Source of the DNA: Chionis minor
Taxonomy: Eukaryota > Chordata > Aves > Charadriiformes > Chionididae
Reading direction: 5' to 3'
NCBI GenBank assembly: GCA_013398295.1
Contig: VZSF01003599.1
Span: 162,469 to 226,468 of the forward strand
DNA: 64,000 bases
Shown in pieces: positions 41,601 through 53,900 of this stretch (position 1 is the stretch's first letter; the number at the start of each line of letters is the position of its first letter). The translations under genes and the position numbers were made by a program. Below the pieces are notes generated by a model. That model worked only from the letters and a program-made list of their open reading frames with translations. It had not been told where the DNA came from and did no database searches.

Positions 41601-43167
41601 ATATTTTTTTTCAAGAGTGGTTGACTAAGTCTAACGAAAAAAATTATTGAATCCATTGCTCAAGGCCTAATTCTCTCTCTCATGTAAATTACAAGTGAGT
41701 CTGAAATGAAGCCATGTAGGTGTCTTGCAGGAATTATTTGGTCCAGTGTAATTACTACAGAATAAATCAATGTTCCTCTGAAAAAAGAAGAGGAGATGAT
41801 AGGAAAGGGGCACATAAGCTTTGAGGCATGTTGTTTGGAGATAGGAATGTCTGTAGAGAAACACGAAGGAGACCATTAGAAAAATAGCAAGTGAAATTCT
41901 CTCCTTGGAGGAAACATTTTTTATCAGATTGGTTATGCAGGCATGAGTTTGGTCCATCAAGTCAGTAAAGCCTTACAGGCAAAAATAAGGACATCATAAA
42001 AGCAGAATGAATTAATTCATTCTCAGAGGAAAAGACCACCCATTGAGTCTTGAAGTTACTTTGATCCGAACCCATGAACTCAGCTAGAACTTAAAGGAAA
42101 TTCTTAATAGCGTTAACACGAGCAGCAACCGGCCACAAGGCATTGGGGCAAATCCATCTGCATTCACTGTTAAGTAACGCTTCAGGTCTCAGCAGTGCTG
42201 TTTCATTCCACCATACAACTAAGAGGTCCCTCTTGGCTTTGCTTTTAATTAATTAAGTCACAGTAGTGGTGAACGTGGCGCTACAGCAGTTGTTTTCTGC
42301 CTAATTGTTCTCCAGGCATATTTGCAGCACTCCTGTTGCAATCCCAGGCTTGTTTCAGGAGTCAAGCTGCACAAATGAAGTCCCTGCTATTAAAAGCAGT
42401 TTGTTTCCTATTCCTTGGCGATCTGTTCCTAGCACTGAGCCCCACTGGAGCATGGACTTTTTTTTTTCCCCCCAGCAAATTTTCTTTAAGCCCAAAATGG
42501 TGACGTTTACCAGCTAGTGAACTGCTTTCAGACTCTAGCCATGCTTAGGAAATCAAGGTTTTCCATGTCAGCATCATGTGATTTTCATCAGCAAGAGTTT
42601 GATGTGCCCAGTTTGATAGATCCCAGTAGAGTGGCATAATTATTTTCATTCCTCAGTCCTGGATCATGGATAATGTATTCCTTCTCTCTCCTCGCATTGT
42701 GGTCTTTGAGCAGTGAAACGCACTTTTTTCCATGCCGATCACTCTAATATTAAAAGGCACCTTGCTCCCAAAAATTTGCAAGCAGGAGGATGTATTTTAT
42801 ATCACAGTGCTCTGATTCTCCATCTTAAACTGCAGGACAGACACAACAAATTAAATCAACTTAGGCTTAGTCACATCTGTTTCATTTGTATCAAATGGGT
42901 GCCACTGAAGCAGAAAGCATTCTTACTCTCTCCACAGTGTTCAAGCTGAAAATTAACTGGCTTTGCACATAATGAAACTCATACTTCAACTCTCTAAAAT
43001 GATTGGACCTGTTTTATATTTTTAAAGCACAGTGACTTACAGTTGCAATGTATCAGTCTGTTACTAATGGAAGAGGGAATATTTCCTCTTTCATCTTCCT
43101 TGTTTACCTCTCTGGATTTATTTGTAGAAGATCTGTAACTAAAGCAATCCCTGTTGCTCCCCAACAG
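38651..43167. other. Intronic sequence leading to exon 3
   Basis: Non-coding DNA with a G run after 'ccccataat' (about 38783-38801), a C run at 39910-39920, an A run at 41511-41525 and a T run at 41574-41586. The last 30 bases carry the acceptor of exon 3, a modest pyrimidine run ending in ccaacag. Open frames of 100-144 codons around 40690-41190 lie in a somewhat GC-richer patch and show no similarity. Confidence 0.45.
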
Positions 43168-43308
43168 AATCAGGACAGCCCCAGGTGTGAAGATCGTAGA
43201 CATCAGAGTCAGTGATGCAGATCAGTGGGGGGTTCAAGAAGAGACGGACAGCGCGAGGACCACTGCCATCGTCACATGCGTGCACAACGACCCAAACGCA
43301 GAGAACAG
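43168..43308 (+). CDS. TMEM132B: TMEM132-family exon 3 (probably TMEM132B)
   Basis: A 141-bp internal exon between CAG (43165-43167) and a good donor (AACAG|GTAAGC). Its first base completes the codon left open by exon 2, giving arginine. The next 46 codons are open, and the last two bases (AG) start another split codon, so both ends are phase 2. The product begins IRTAPGVKIVDIRVSDADQW and continues through a 'TTAIVTC' strand with one cysteine to DPNAEN. This matches the family position after the N-terminal ectodomain, where a beta-rich segment with a conserved tryptophan and a later cysteine follows. The exon is too short to show up by open-frame length, so it rests on matching splice sites, phase and family pattern. 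The sequence differs from the TMEM132D pattern I recall, which favours TMEM132B. Confidence 0.85.
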
Positions 43309-44739
43309 GTAAGCCGCTGAGCGCTTTTGCACATTAACCCTTGCTCAAATGCTGCCAGAGACATACAAAAGCTTTTTTAATAGGCTGTGTTGCTCTTCTA
43401 ATAGCAGTATTTTTTCTTCCCCTGCCTCCTTGGAAAAGCTGCAGGTGATCTGATGAGAGCTTTTTTCCTTTTGTTTCACTTCTGAGTTTTGGAAGTAGAT
43501 GATCTAATTAAACTGAAAGCAGCCAACTAGTCCGGGCTCATGTTTGCTTTTCATGCACCTTCAAGGTGGGAGGAGAACTCCTGTTGCCAAAGAGCCAACG
43601 GAAAGTAATGGATTAAAATAGAGAAATGTGAAGAATACTTGAGAGCAATATAGGACAACGCTCTCTTCTTTATTTGAAAAGCTATGAAAGTAAAAGCTAT
43701 TAAGTGTTATTCGTTATTGCTGCAAAACACCTATGAGTGTCTATGAACTGTCTCATGAATGCTGCGTACGTTTGTTATGGTAATGCTCCCATAAGCTATA
43801 TCAAAGGTAATGAGGAATTTACATTGTTAGTCAGAATTATGTATTTTACAATACAAGCAATTTCTCTCCATTATCATGCAGTTACTCTCCACTTAAAGTA
43901 CACTGTGCATAAATTTAGCTTGAAATTGTATCATAATTAGGAAATCACAAAACTTTATGTCAAAATTTTTATTTGAGAAGTCTTTTGCATCCGTCTTTTC
44001 CTGAAAGCTCCTGTAAGGGAGAAAAATGGTTGTTAGTAATTGTTTAGACCCAGGAAGATTGTTGCCAGAGGTTTGAAGTGCAAGGAGAGTTTCTACTCTG
44101 TTTATTCTCTGAAGCTGTATTTGAGAACAGATGAATCCCATCTAGCTCTGGGTGCCTGCCATGCAAGTATGGAGGTGAAAGCTATTTGTCCATGGGTTTG
44201 CTTTTTAGCAACAGGGATAAATACGCACTGTTGAGGTGAGAGTCCTCTTGGATGGTGTACAACAGGCCTGATGAATAGCAAGCGAAAAGTGCCTGTTTCT
44301 CTCCAGTGAAGATGCGGAGCGGAGGCGCCTGAGTGGGACGCAGACATTTGCATTGTAAACGGGTGGAAGTGAGGGGAGGTGATTCCCAGCTCAGTGTCTC
44401 TGGTTAAGTCAAGTGCTACAGAGCCTTCTGGCACGAAGTGCCAGGCAAACCTTTCAGTTCATTAGCTGTTTCTTGCATTTCCTCCCCATTTCAAAAAAAA
44501 AGGGAGGGGGGAAGTCCCTCTTGGTTCCTAAGCACATTTGTCAAAGTTGCAATTCTGAGGTAGTGATGTAGGAAATTCTAGCCACTCTTCCGTCATTATT
44601 TTGCTGGGGTTTCATGGGCTACTGGGCTGGTAAAGCAGAGCGCTGGCAGCTGGCTTTGGCACTGTATGCTTTGTCTCCAAATCCTTTGTCTTTGGGCAAG
44701 ATTTCCTAGTTCCTCCAACAGCTGTTAAAGAAGCCAGCG

Positions 44740-44835
44740 AGTCCCTTTGGTGCGGGGAGCGCTCAGCCAGCGGAGATGCTGGCTCGGAGGGGAGCCTTCG
44801 CGCTCGTTCTGAGCCGCGCGATGACACACGATGGC
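44740..44835. promoter_or_regulatory. Short CpG cluster
   Basis: About ten CpG sites fall within roughly 95 bases, including 'gagccgcgcgatg' around 44811, in CpG-poor surroundings. The patch could be an intragenic regulatory element or a remnant of a GC-rich insertion. No core-promoter motif or transcript evidence can be read from the sequence. Confidence 0.3.
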
Positions 44836-45626
44836 TCCAGCAGTGAAAGCTCAACCTGAATTAGCTCAGGTGGCTGATCTGGGGGGTTGAGCACTATCTG
44901 CTCTGCTGAACCTTGCAGTCGGGTTTCTCACTAAAACAACTGCCATCTCTGTTCCCTTCAGAGCTAGGTGGAAAGCCATTGATGTGACAGTGAAATGCTG
45001 AGGTTAAAGGAAAACTTAAATTCATTTGGTGCTACATAGAAATCTCCCTATTGAAATGAAACGACTATTTTTAAAGTTAGACAAAAAATAGGATGAACAC
45101 TGAAACTTATTGCCTTGTACGTGGTTTCACTAATCCATGAAATTATACCTGTCACAGTAACTTAGTTTTTATTAAAACTGATTTTTGCTTTGTGTCGAAC
45201 TGTTAAATTGCACAAAAGCAACAAATCTCAAGTTAATTAATACTTTGACCCTTTCCTTTGTGAGATTAGTTTAATATTTTTGGATTAATTAAAGTATGCA
45301 AATAGAAACTGCTTGAAAGATCGTTTCCAGGTTTGCAAATATTGTAGTGCTTAAAGTAAATATTTAACTTTGATCTTTATTTTAATTTGCCTTTTTGGTC
45401 ATAATGGTGGCCCTCTTGTTTCTTTTGAAGAATGTTAAGTGCTTATGGAGGGGTTCTGCTGTTTCATTTAAACGAGCAGAGACCTGAACTTGCTGCTGTT
45501 AAGGTCAATGTGGCGAAACTGTCACTAGACCTGATTCATCTGTTCCTCCTTTTAGTAATTGAAGAAGCTTCATTAAAGACAGTTTATGTATGAGTGAGAG
45601 TGCCGGATCAATCTCTTTCATTGCAG

Positions 45627-45744
45627 AGCAGAAGCTATTAGTAAACAGAATCGTATCTACCTTGGGGGAGACAGTTTTTTCTCTCTTGGAAGTAATTTCA
45701 GTTTTGCTGACTTGCCCGGCGTTACGCTGGTAGCGGAGAAGCGG
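45627..45744 (+). other. Candidate cassette or cryptic exon
   Basis: This 118-bp segment is preceded by a good acceptor (atctctttcattgcag, AG at 45625-45626) and followed by GTAAGC at 45745. Entered in phase 2, as after exon 3, it is open to its end, encoding about 39 residues beginning AEAISKQNRIYLGG. Its length is not a multiple of three, so inclusion would change the phase of the following exon and probably truncate the protein. It matches no part of the family that I know. It may be a chance pseudo-exon, which are common in long introns. Confidence 0.25.
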
Positions 45745-47273
45745 GTAAGCCGGGACTGAGCCCCTGAGCCCAGGCAGTTTTCTCCGAGGAAGAGGTGGCC
45801 GCGTTTGCTATGGTTTTGCAACCTTCCGTGGGCTTTGCTGGGGGTGGAAAGTCCCGGCAGCACTGCAAGGCGGCTGCGCTGGCACAGCTTGGGGAGGTTT
45901 GGTGAAAGTGAGAAACCCCAGGAAGTCACAGCTGCGTGTGCTGAGATCTCCGACTGTCCTCGTTGCCCTCAGCTCAGGGAGAGGTCTGTTCTCCACTGCT
46001 CTGCGCTTCAGTTGCTTTTTCTTCCCCAGTGTGCCACTCTGATAAGAGCCACCGACAGACACTGCCTGCGAGGAGAACAGTGGCTTTGGACTGTGACACG
46101 TTCGTAATCCAGTCTGCATTCCTTTTAGCCAGCATTATCGGCTGGAGCCTTTTCAAATTTGCTTACTTTTCTAATCTTTCTCCTTCTCCCCTCTGCAGTG
46201 CTATCGTTATCGTGAGTTTTTCATCTCCATTTCTCACATTTCCCTACGCAAATTGAGTGTTCATTAAAATGCTTTAAATTAAGACCTTTCCTCCTTTCAC
46301 ACAGAGTGCATCATGCCTTGTCTGTGCATGACTTTAAAAAAATTCCTTATCACAATGTTTCAGGCAGTTTACATTATATTCTATTAAAAATCCATTTTGT
46401 CCAAGGTTGTCACAATTCATAGATTAAAGCTTTCCAGAGTGTGTTTTGTTAGGAATACATTCGTAAATTCACCTCTTTAGTAGTCCCATAAGCTTGTATT
46501 TAAAACCTCTTTTTGATAATGTGGTTGAACAAAAAGCATAAAAAGAAAAGATTTATTTTAAATATATACACACAAGTATATATGCACACATCTATTCTGA
46601 TATCTGTGGAGCCCTGCTTTGCCCTTATTGCTGCCATCTCAAAGGACTTTTTTGGTAGCTTATTGAGCGAGGAGATTGATTGTTGCCATCTGCATTTATT
46701 CTCCTTCGTATTCTCTCCTTGGGGCACTCTGTGAATCTCATTTTGGTAGGGTTAGTTGAAGCAGCAATGTGCTTTGTTTCAAAAAGGCACAGTTTCTACT
46801 TCAAGCACAAATACTCTTGCGGTATGCCTTCAGCTGGGGCCCACCACTTTCATTCCATAGGAAAGGATCTTTATGGATTTCTGCATCGAGTGCAGAGTAC
46901 ATCTTGCAAGGAGTCAAGGAAGTCAGGGCTGGTGGGTTTAGATAAAAGTGCTTTCAGCCTCCCATGCAGAATAGCTGTGTTTGTGAAGGGCGGGGATCTT
47001 ACCCTGTGGTGTAGGGCTATATGTTGAATTATTGCAGAAAATGCTTTTGAAATACAAGGCTAAAAATTGGGAGTCTACCAGACGTGAATCCTTCATTGTT
47101 TCCCGAAAACTGATCGTATTTTTGTAAAGACCGTGCAGGCTCTTCCCACTGCATTTGCCATAAGATGGATTGAGCCTTACAGTTCTGTCCTTTGCACCCC
47201 AGAGTTCTCTGGAAGCATCTCAGGAACAGGCTACAAATTAGGCTGCAGTAGGACTAGGGCAAGAGGGCTTGAG
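45745..47273. other. Intronic sequence, GC-richer at its start
   Basis: The first 200 bases or so are GC-rich and give overlapping open frames on both strands. The rest is AT-rich, with a 'tatatacacacaagtatatatgc' simple stretch near 46561-46585. No gene or repeat family was recognised. Confidence 0.4.
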
Positions 47274-47443
47274 AATCATAGAATCATAGAATGGTTAGAG
47301 TTGGAAGGGACCTTAAAGATCATCAAGTTCCAACCCCCCTGCCATGGGCAGGGACACCTCTGACTACAGCAGGTTGCTCAAAGCCCCATCCAGCCTGGCC
47401 TTAAACACTTCCAGGGATGGGGCCTCCACAACTTCCCTGGGTT
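47274..47443 (-). mobile_element. CR1 LINE 3' end (truncated), antisense
   Basis: The + strand starts with 'aatcatagaatcatagaatgg', the reverse complement of the CR1 tail repeats. It continues through 'ttggaagggaccttaaagat', 'ccaacccccctgccatggg', 'gcaggttgctcaaagcccca' and 'ccagcctggccttaaacact'. This is the best-preserved and longest CR1 copy here, about 170 bp, and probably the youngest. It lacks coding sequence. Confidence 0.96.
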
Positions 47444-47897
47444 GTGATGCCCTGAGAGCACAGTCCATCTTTGGCAAGCTATGGTACCTCATAATTCAGC
47501 ACTGATATCCAGAGGAATGGGATTTCAGGAACTTTGCCAGAGTGATTTAGCATTTTATAGGATTGGGTTATTTCAAATCATTGGTGAGCAGGAGCTGAGT
47601 TTCCATGGTCTCATTTGAAAGGCCCCAAAATACGACATATTTCATGGTGCTCAGTGTCTCCTTGCTGGAAAGCTGAAGAACAAAATCCTAATGTGACCCA
47701 GCCTTTGGTTCAGGAAAGATGAGGGGGCAAAACCACAAAAACTTAGGTCAGAGAGTTGCAGCTCTGCTTTGAAAGGCAGTATATGAAGAGACCATTTCTC
47801 TTCCTCAGGAAAGCTGTCGTTAAATTCTGTTGGATTATTACCCAGGTGAGGAAAGTTTGATTCTCTGACAAACCTGGTCCTTTAATCAGAAAGGTTA

Positions 47898-47947
47898 TAT
47901 TTATGCTAACTGGCAAAGTTAATATTTATGCTAACTAGCAAAGTTAA
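47898..47947 (+). repeat. Two-copy 25-bp tandem duplication
   Basis: Two adjacent 25-base units (47898-47922 and 47923-47947) begin 'tatttatgctaact' and end 'gcaaagttaa', with a single difference (G/A). The near identity suggests a recent replication-slippage event. Confidence 0.9.
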
Positions 47948-50900
47948 TGAAATTGATTTTACCTGCAGTGCCGAGGATAGTGTTACTGAGACCAAACTGG
48001 TTCTTCACACTTAGGGATTATTTTATCTCCATGTCTATAATACAGCTTCCATCTCTCAGGATATCCATCACTGCATAAATTAAACTTGCGTGAGGGAGAC
48101 TCAGAATGCAGAAGTAGGGAGGGTGAAATCTTCAGAGGGATTTTTTTTCACGTGTCCTCAGAAGTATTTATTCTGTTGCTTGGAAATTTATATTTTTTTA
48201 ATTGATGCAGACCAGCTCAGCTGTCTGGCATTTGACATCATCTATCTTTAAACTTGAATAAAAAAATTAAGATTCTATAAAAATCACTCAATTTCTTTAG
48301 CATTTTAAGAGGTGTTCACTGGCTTCAAATAATTCAAATGACTCTATAAATGTATAATTGTAGTGTCTGTTTATATGTATATCTTTAAATCAGGAAAAAC
48401 ACATTTCATGTATTTATAGATATGCAAATAGATCCTATTTTAAAATAATTCACTTCTTTTTCTATGCTTGGGAATACCCTTTGAACCAGAAATATCACTC
48501 AAAAGAAAGATGTAAATTTGTCTGTCAGTTAAGATATGTGCACATATTTATTTAAAGTAAATATGTGTTATTGGAGCTCATGATCAACTGAGCAAAGACG
48601 TAGTATTTGCTTTTGTTTTTAAAGCTGTGGGATATGCCTTGGAATTAAAGGCTGAGGTTCTCACCTCTCCCTCCTCGCTTTGACAGGCAGCCTGGAGACT
48701 CTTACTTCTTTATTTTGGGAAATACCATTTTCCCCACTACATATTCCAGTCCCCCTTTCCCGAGGGCAGTAAGGAAACTCTCCACCTGGAAGTCCCCTGG
48801 GTGCGATGAGCATTCCTGGCTGTACTCCGTGCTGGCTCTGCCAGGTTTGAGCTCGCTCTCACAGCTTTTTGGAGGTGTTTCTGCATGGAATTCCCAACCA
48901 CTCTGCTCCAGAATACCATATCTCAGTCCCGCGTTGCCTCCAAGCTGCTGTGCCATCAAGAAACGGCAGTGTGGCGCCACAGCGATTCCCAGTGTCTCCG
49001 GAACAGAGCCTGCCGCGCTCCTGGCTCTGTGATGAGCTCATTTACTGCAGTGGCTCAGCCTTTCCGAGGATGTGCCTTGGTTGTGTCTGGAGTGTTTGTG
49101 CTCTTGGTCGGTACAGCACTAGATCGAGGAGTTTGGTTGCTTCTGTAAGATAAATAAGCCTACAAAGACGGGTGGGTGCAGCCGGCTGTTAACCAGGCCG
49201 GGGAAGGCGTCAGGACATGCAGTGAAACACTGACTGCTGCGTTTATTGCCAAAGGAACTTGCTTGGCCCCAGGACACTGAGAATGTAAAATGCCATCCGC
49301 GACAACAGTTGGCTGACAGAAGATCAATTGCATGTGGTGCTTTACACAAAAGAGCGGTAACGGGTACAGAGAGACAGCCCGTAAGCCTCTGCCTGATTTT
49401 AGGCCCGTGCAAAGGCAGTGGGCTGGATGCCATTAAGTTCACATAGTACTAAAGTGAATGAGCAAGAGGAGCAGAGGGAGGAAAGAAAGACAAGGAGATG
49501 TGTAAAGCAGACGGGGAAGAATAAAGAGCTGAGGAAAAAAAAGCCGGGGAGATGAGAAAGGGAAAACTGATGGCTGTCACCCCCTGCAAGGCTGGTCTGA
49601 TGGAGGTGAAGTAGTCGGACTTCCTCAGGGCTTCTTTCCACCATGAAAGCCATGCTTCCATGAAGCTATACTTCAGCTACTTTGAAAAGAAAGGTTTTGA
49701 ATTAAATAACGGAGAAGCTGAATGTGTGGGAAGAAGCCATAGACGATGTGGCTTGAGCGTTTCCCTCCTATTCTTATGCACTTGCTGCTTTCCTTAGGTC
49801 AGAGGTGTCATGGGCAAAGAAATGTGCTTTGACTGTAGAGTGTGTGTGGCCTATAGATCCTGCCAGAGCTCATTCTCTGGCCTTTGGCCAGGCCCCAAGA
49901 CAGCACTGTCTCTTGAGCCATTGATGAAGAGAATTTTATCTTTAATCCACCAGTTTTAAGGTTGTGACCTCTATTATGAGTGATGGAGTCTGTTCTGCTT
50001 TGTGTAAAGACTGTTCCAGTGAGAAGCATCCACGCACATTTTCAAACATAAATGACTCAACAGAGTCACAAAGAAAACCTGAGTTATAAGAATTTTAACT
50101 AACCTTTATTCTTTACATGTATGTCTTTTTGTATGAAAGAACCCAAGCCTGTTTGGAAATGTTTCTGTAAGATAAAAGTACTGACAGTAGCTTAGAGACA
50201 GCGTACACAGTAGCTTAGAGAGGACATAAAAAATAATAAACAAATTAACAGCTTTAGGAGGGACAACTTATTGTAGAAAGCTGTGCTTCTAGGATTAAAT
50301 AGGAAAGTATCATTTCTGGAGGGATATATTTTTCTCTTTTTTTCTAAACATTTTTTTATTTATTGATTTCATTCAAGGCCAAGAAATTGTCTGTCCATCT
50401 CCTGTTGGGAGCCTAATAACCTGGTATCCACATGAATTCTCTCCTGGCCAGCCAGCTTTATCGGATGGCTGTTTCTTCCTCTTTCTTAGTTGACTCACTG
50501 CTGCTCTGGTAAAGACTCCAGTAGAGACGGGTCAGAGGAATTACTGACTGGTAGTCCAGATAATTGCTTCCTGGCCCCAGTTCAGCAGTCCAAGAAGGTA
50601 ATGACTTAGTGATTCTTCTTATTCCATCCTTTTTGTGTTGGTATGGTACCTTTATTATGACCCAAGGACATCTTTTTCAACACATATACCTTTAGTAGTT
50701 GGAAAAAAACGTTGTGCAGTGCAGTAGGGAACCTCAACTAAGTAAATATACGGATGTCTTGAAAATTTGCCAAATGAGGAACGTCTTGTTGGAAGAACTC
50801 AATAGTATTCACCTCTTTTCAGTGGAGTAAGATGATACAATACAGAGGCATGAAAATTACCTAGAAAATCAATGTTTGATAAAGGCCTCTTAACTTGCCA

Positions 50901-53900
50901 AACTAGTAGAAAGCTTTGTGTAAATCCAGAGATACATGCAGAAGATTCCTTCTGACAGTTTGTTTAATTGGCAGACAGTGGATGGGAAAAATTTTTTTTT
51001 ATTTTCTAAAACTTGTGTCTTGCTTAGAAGGTTTGGTTATGTCTCAAAAAATATTTCTACCTACCTTCTACCTGCTAGGTAGAAGAGCGTCTGATTACAA
51101 ACTGCCTTTGTACAGGCTAGATATGATGTTACATGAGAAGCTTCAAACTTGGACTATGTATAGCAGCATATCTTGGTGAGCAAGGGCCTGAGGGATGAGA
51201 AGACTCAGACTGAGGAAAAGAGAAAATTTCTCGGGTGTAGAAGGATGTGCACTGAGAAGCAGCAAGTCCATTCTTGTATCCCATCCTCTACCTTTTGGTA
51301 GCAATAGGCAGAAAATTATTATGAATAGCAGCTTTGTCACGAGAGAAACATACAGGTCTGACCACCTGGTCACCTTCATGTCCAGTTCTGATCTTTGGCT
51401 CAAAAAAGCAAATTCTGATTCCCAATTTGCTTGATAGATAAGGCAGTTGTTTGTCAGCTGTGTTTGTGGCTGAAGTCTTTCTTCCACAAGTCTGATTACT
51501 ACTTCTAGAAGTGGTTTGACAGGCAAATTTTTAGCTTATCATTTAAGCCCTTTCAATTTTGACCTCCTTTTCCTGTATTGGCGGTTTAGGTGGTATAAGG
51601 AAAATGGAAGCCATTTCTTAATACGTGACTTTACTTTTGTATATAATGTGGGGATAAAGAGCAAAAAAAATACAGTATCGATGAAGCTGCCTGATCCTTT
51701 GGCCTCCTCCTTGATGCAGCAACGAACATGCAAAGAAGCAGCTTCAATAAACTCTTCACAAGTGCGGTCCACAAAACCTGATCCAAAGCCTATTATTCTG
51801 AGTGACATTTCTTTTGAAAGATGAGCCAAGTCATTCTGAAATGAGTCTTGTTTTTCACTTTGACCTAATTAGCTTCATTTCGGGTATATCATTCCTAGAT
51901 GTGAATCTTAATATTGATGTAACAGTTGGGAAAGTTTAATTTCAGGGTAGGGTAGTCTGCATAATTAGACTGCAAGAATATAGCAGGTAGGCTGGGAGCA
52001 AATTTCCAATGCATGCTGATGAGTGAATGACTGTTCAAACAGTTATTCATCCATTGGTGCTTGCATGCTTTTTCCATATTGGATGCCAAAGGGAGTGATG
52101 ACATATTCAAGAGTCAATGGGCTTCTCTGAGTCTCTACTGGTTTACTGTCTGTTATTTCCTATGCGGTATGTTTTAATGGTCATGTGGATGACTGCACAT
52201 GGGTTACCACAGGAGGTCCATGACAAAAATCTGTACAATTCTGGAAGATATCTAAGGCTTTACAGAGATATGTATGCACATTCCAGCTGTGCTTGATTGA
52301 TAACTTAGGACTGAGTGAATAAGCCCAAGTAAGCATGGCTGCTGAACTCATCGCTCTCATAACAGGTGTTCTGACTCCAGGAACAAAAGCGAATGTGTGT
52401 TGGATTTTTGTGGTTTGTTTCTATAATTTAGTCACCTTTTTTTGGTCCCTTGATAACTTAGACTTGAAGAAGCATTTTCATAGGTGTATGCTGATCTGAA
52501 TATCCAGGAAACACAATTTTTAGTCACAGTTCATCTTATAAATATGGAGGCTGAACATATTCAGGTATCTGTGCAGCACCTTTAGATACCTAACATCACC
52601 TTACTGGTGGGAGAGTTTCAGTGAGCCTTATGGAGATTACAGAGGGAGGGAGAAGACATGATCGAAACCATTATGCCACAAAAGCATTACCTTATTCTTC
52701 TGTGAATATTGTACTTACTCATATAGTCCCAGTTTAAAAACCTATTCTTTTGGCAAACTTAAGTCTAGATTCAGAAGAGCACCTTTATGTAGGGTGCCAC
52801 TTAAATATGAATTTGGTTTTAATTACCCACCTTGGTTCTGTTGATGGCAGGTATAATGATAAAGGTGGTACTCGGAGTCAGCAATTAGAGGCAGCTATAT
52901 GCAGAAAATTTAAGCCTTGATGGTAAGCCATGTTACCTATGGGAGAGGCATTAGTGTGTCACACCTGAAAATGTTGTGGAAATTAGAAACTGAAATATTC
53001 TGTAGCGCAGAAATCTTTTTGAGTATATTGGAAGTGTTGCTAAGGAATTTTTTTTTGGCAACTGTACACAGAGATTTAAGTACCATAATTGGATTGTTCT
53101 TTGATATAATAGGTCTGGAAAAGATTACTGAATGAATGTGAAATCGGGGAGCTGCTATTTGAAGTATGTTTAATTCCCACCTTTACCGATTTATGAGTTT
53201 GACTTGTAGCAGAGCCTACTGCACACATTTGAATTCCGTTCAAGGTGTGTTGACTTGCTTACTTAACAGCCAGTGCATTAAAGTACAAAAGCTAACAACT
53301 AATTTATTAGGCATTTAGCCAAAATTTAAACTCATTTTATTGTTAGGAGGTGCTGTTGCTAGACAGGCAAATACTAAGTTTGTTACTTTGATTTATTTGA
53401 ATCCTCTGCACCAAATACATTATAAAACATCCCAGCATTAACTTAGCATAAATTATTTTTTGCTTTAGTTAGAATTTTTCACTCATTTTGCCATTGATAT
53501 TCCTCACCTGTGTTTGTAAGTTAAAAAGTTGTAAACTCTTTTCAAATGAAAAAGTAAAAATTGGCTGATGCTTCTGTCAGCGTCAGCATATGACTTCTGT
53601 TTGTCTGTTTTAAACCTCTCTGTTTCCTTGAGAAAAACGGTAGGTGAGAGTCAAGCTAAAATCCTTCGCACGAGCATTAAGTCTCATGCATCTGTAAACT
53701 GAAACTTGGGCACTTTGGCAAGATCCCTGGTCCTCCGAGGTGTCCAAAGGATATCTGTGTAGAGGTTACACCACCGCAGAGGGCGGCTGGTGCCAGTACA
53801 GAAAGGCCAGAGCTAAAACGGACCCTCCAGGGAACACAGGTAATTAGGAAAGCTCTGTGGCAAGGGGCGAATTATTGGGGAGTATATTTGACCACAGTAG

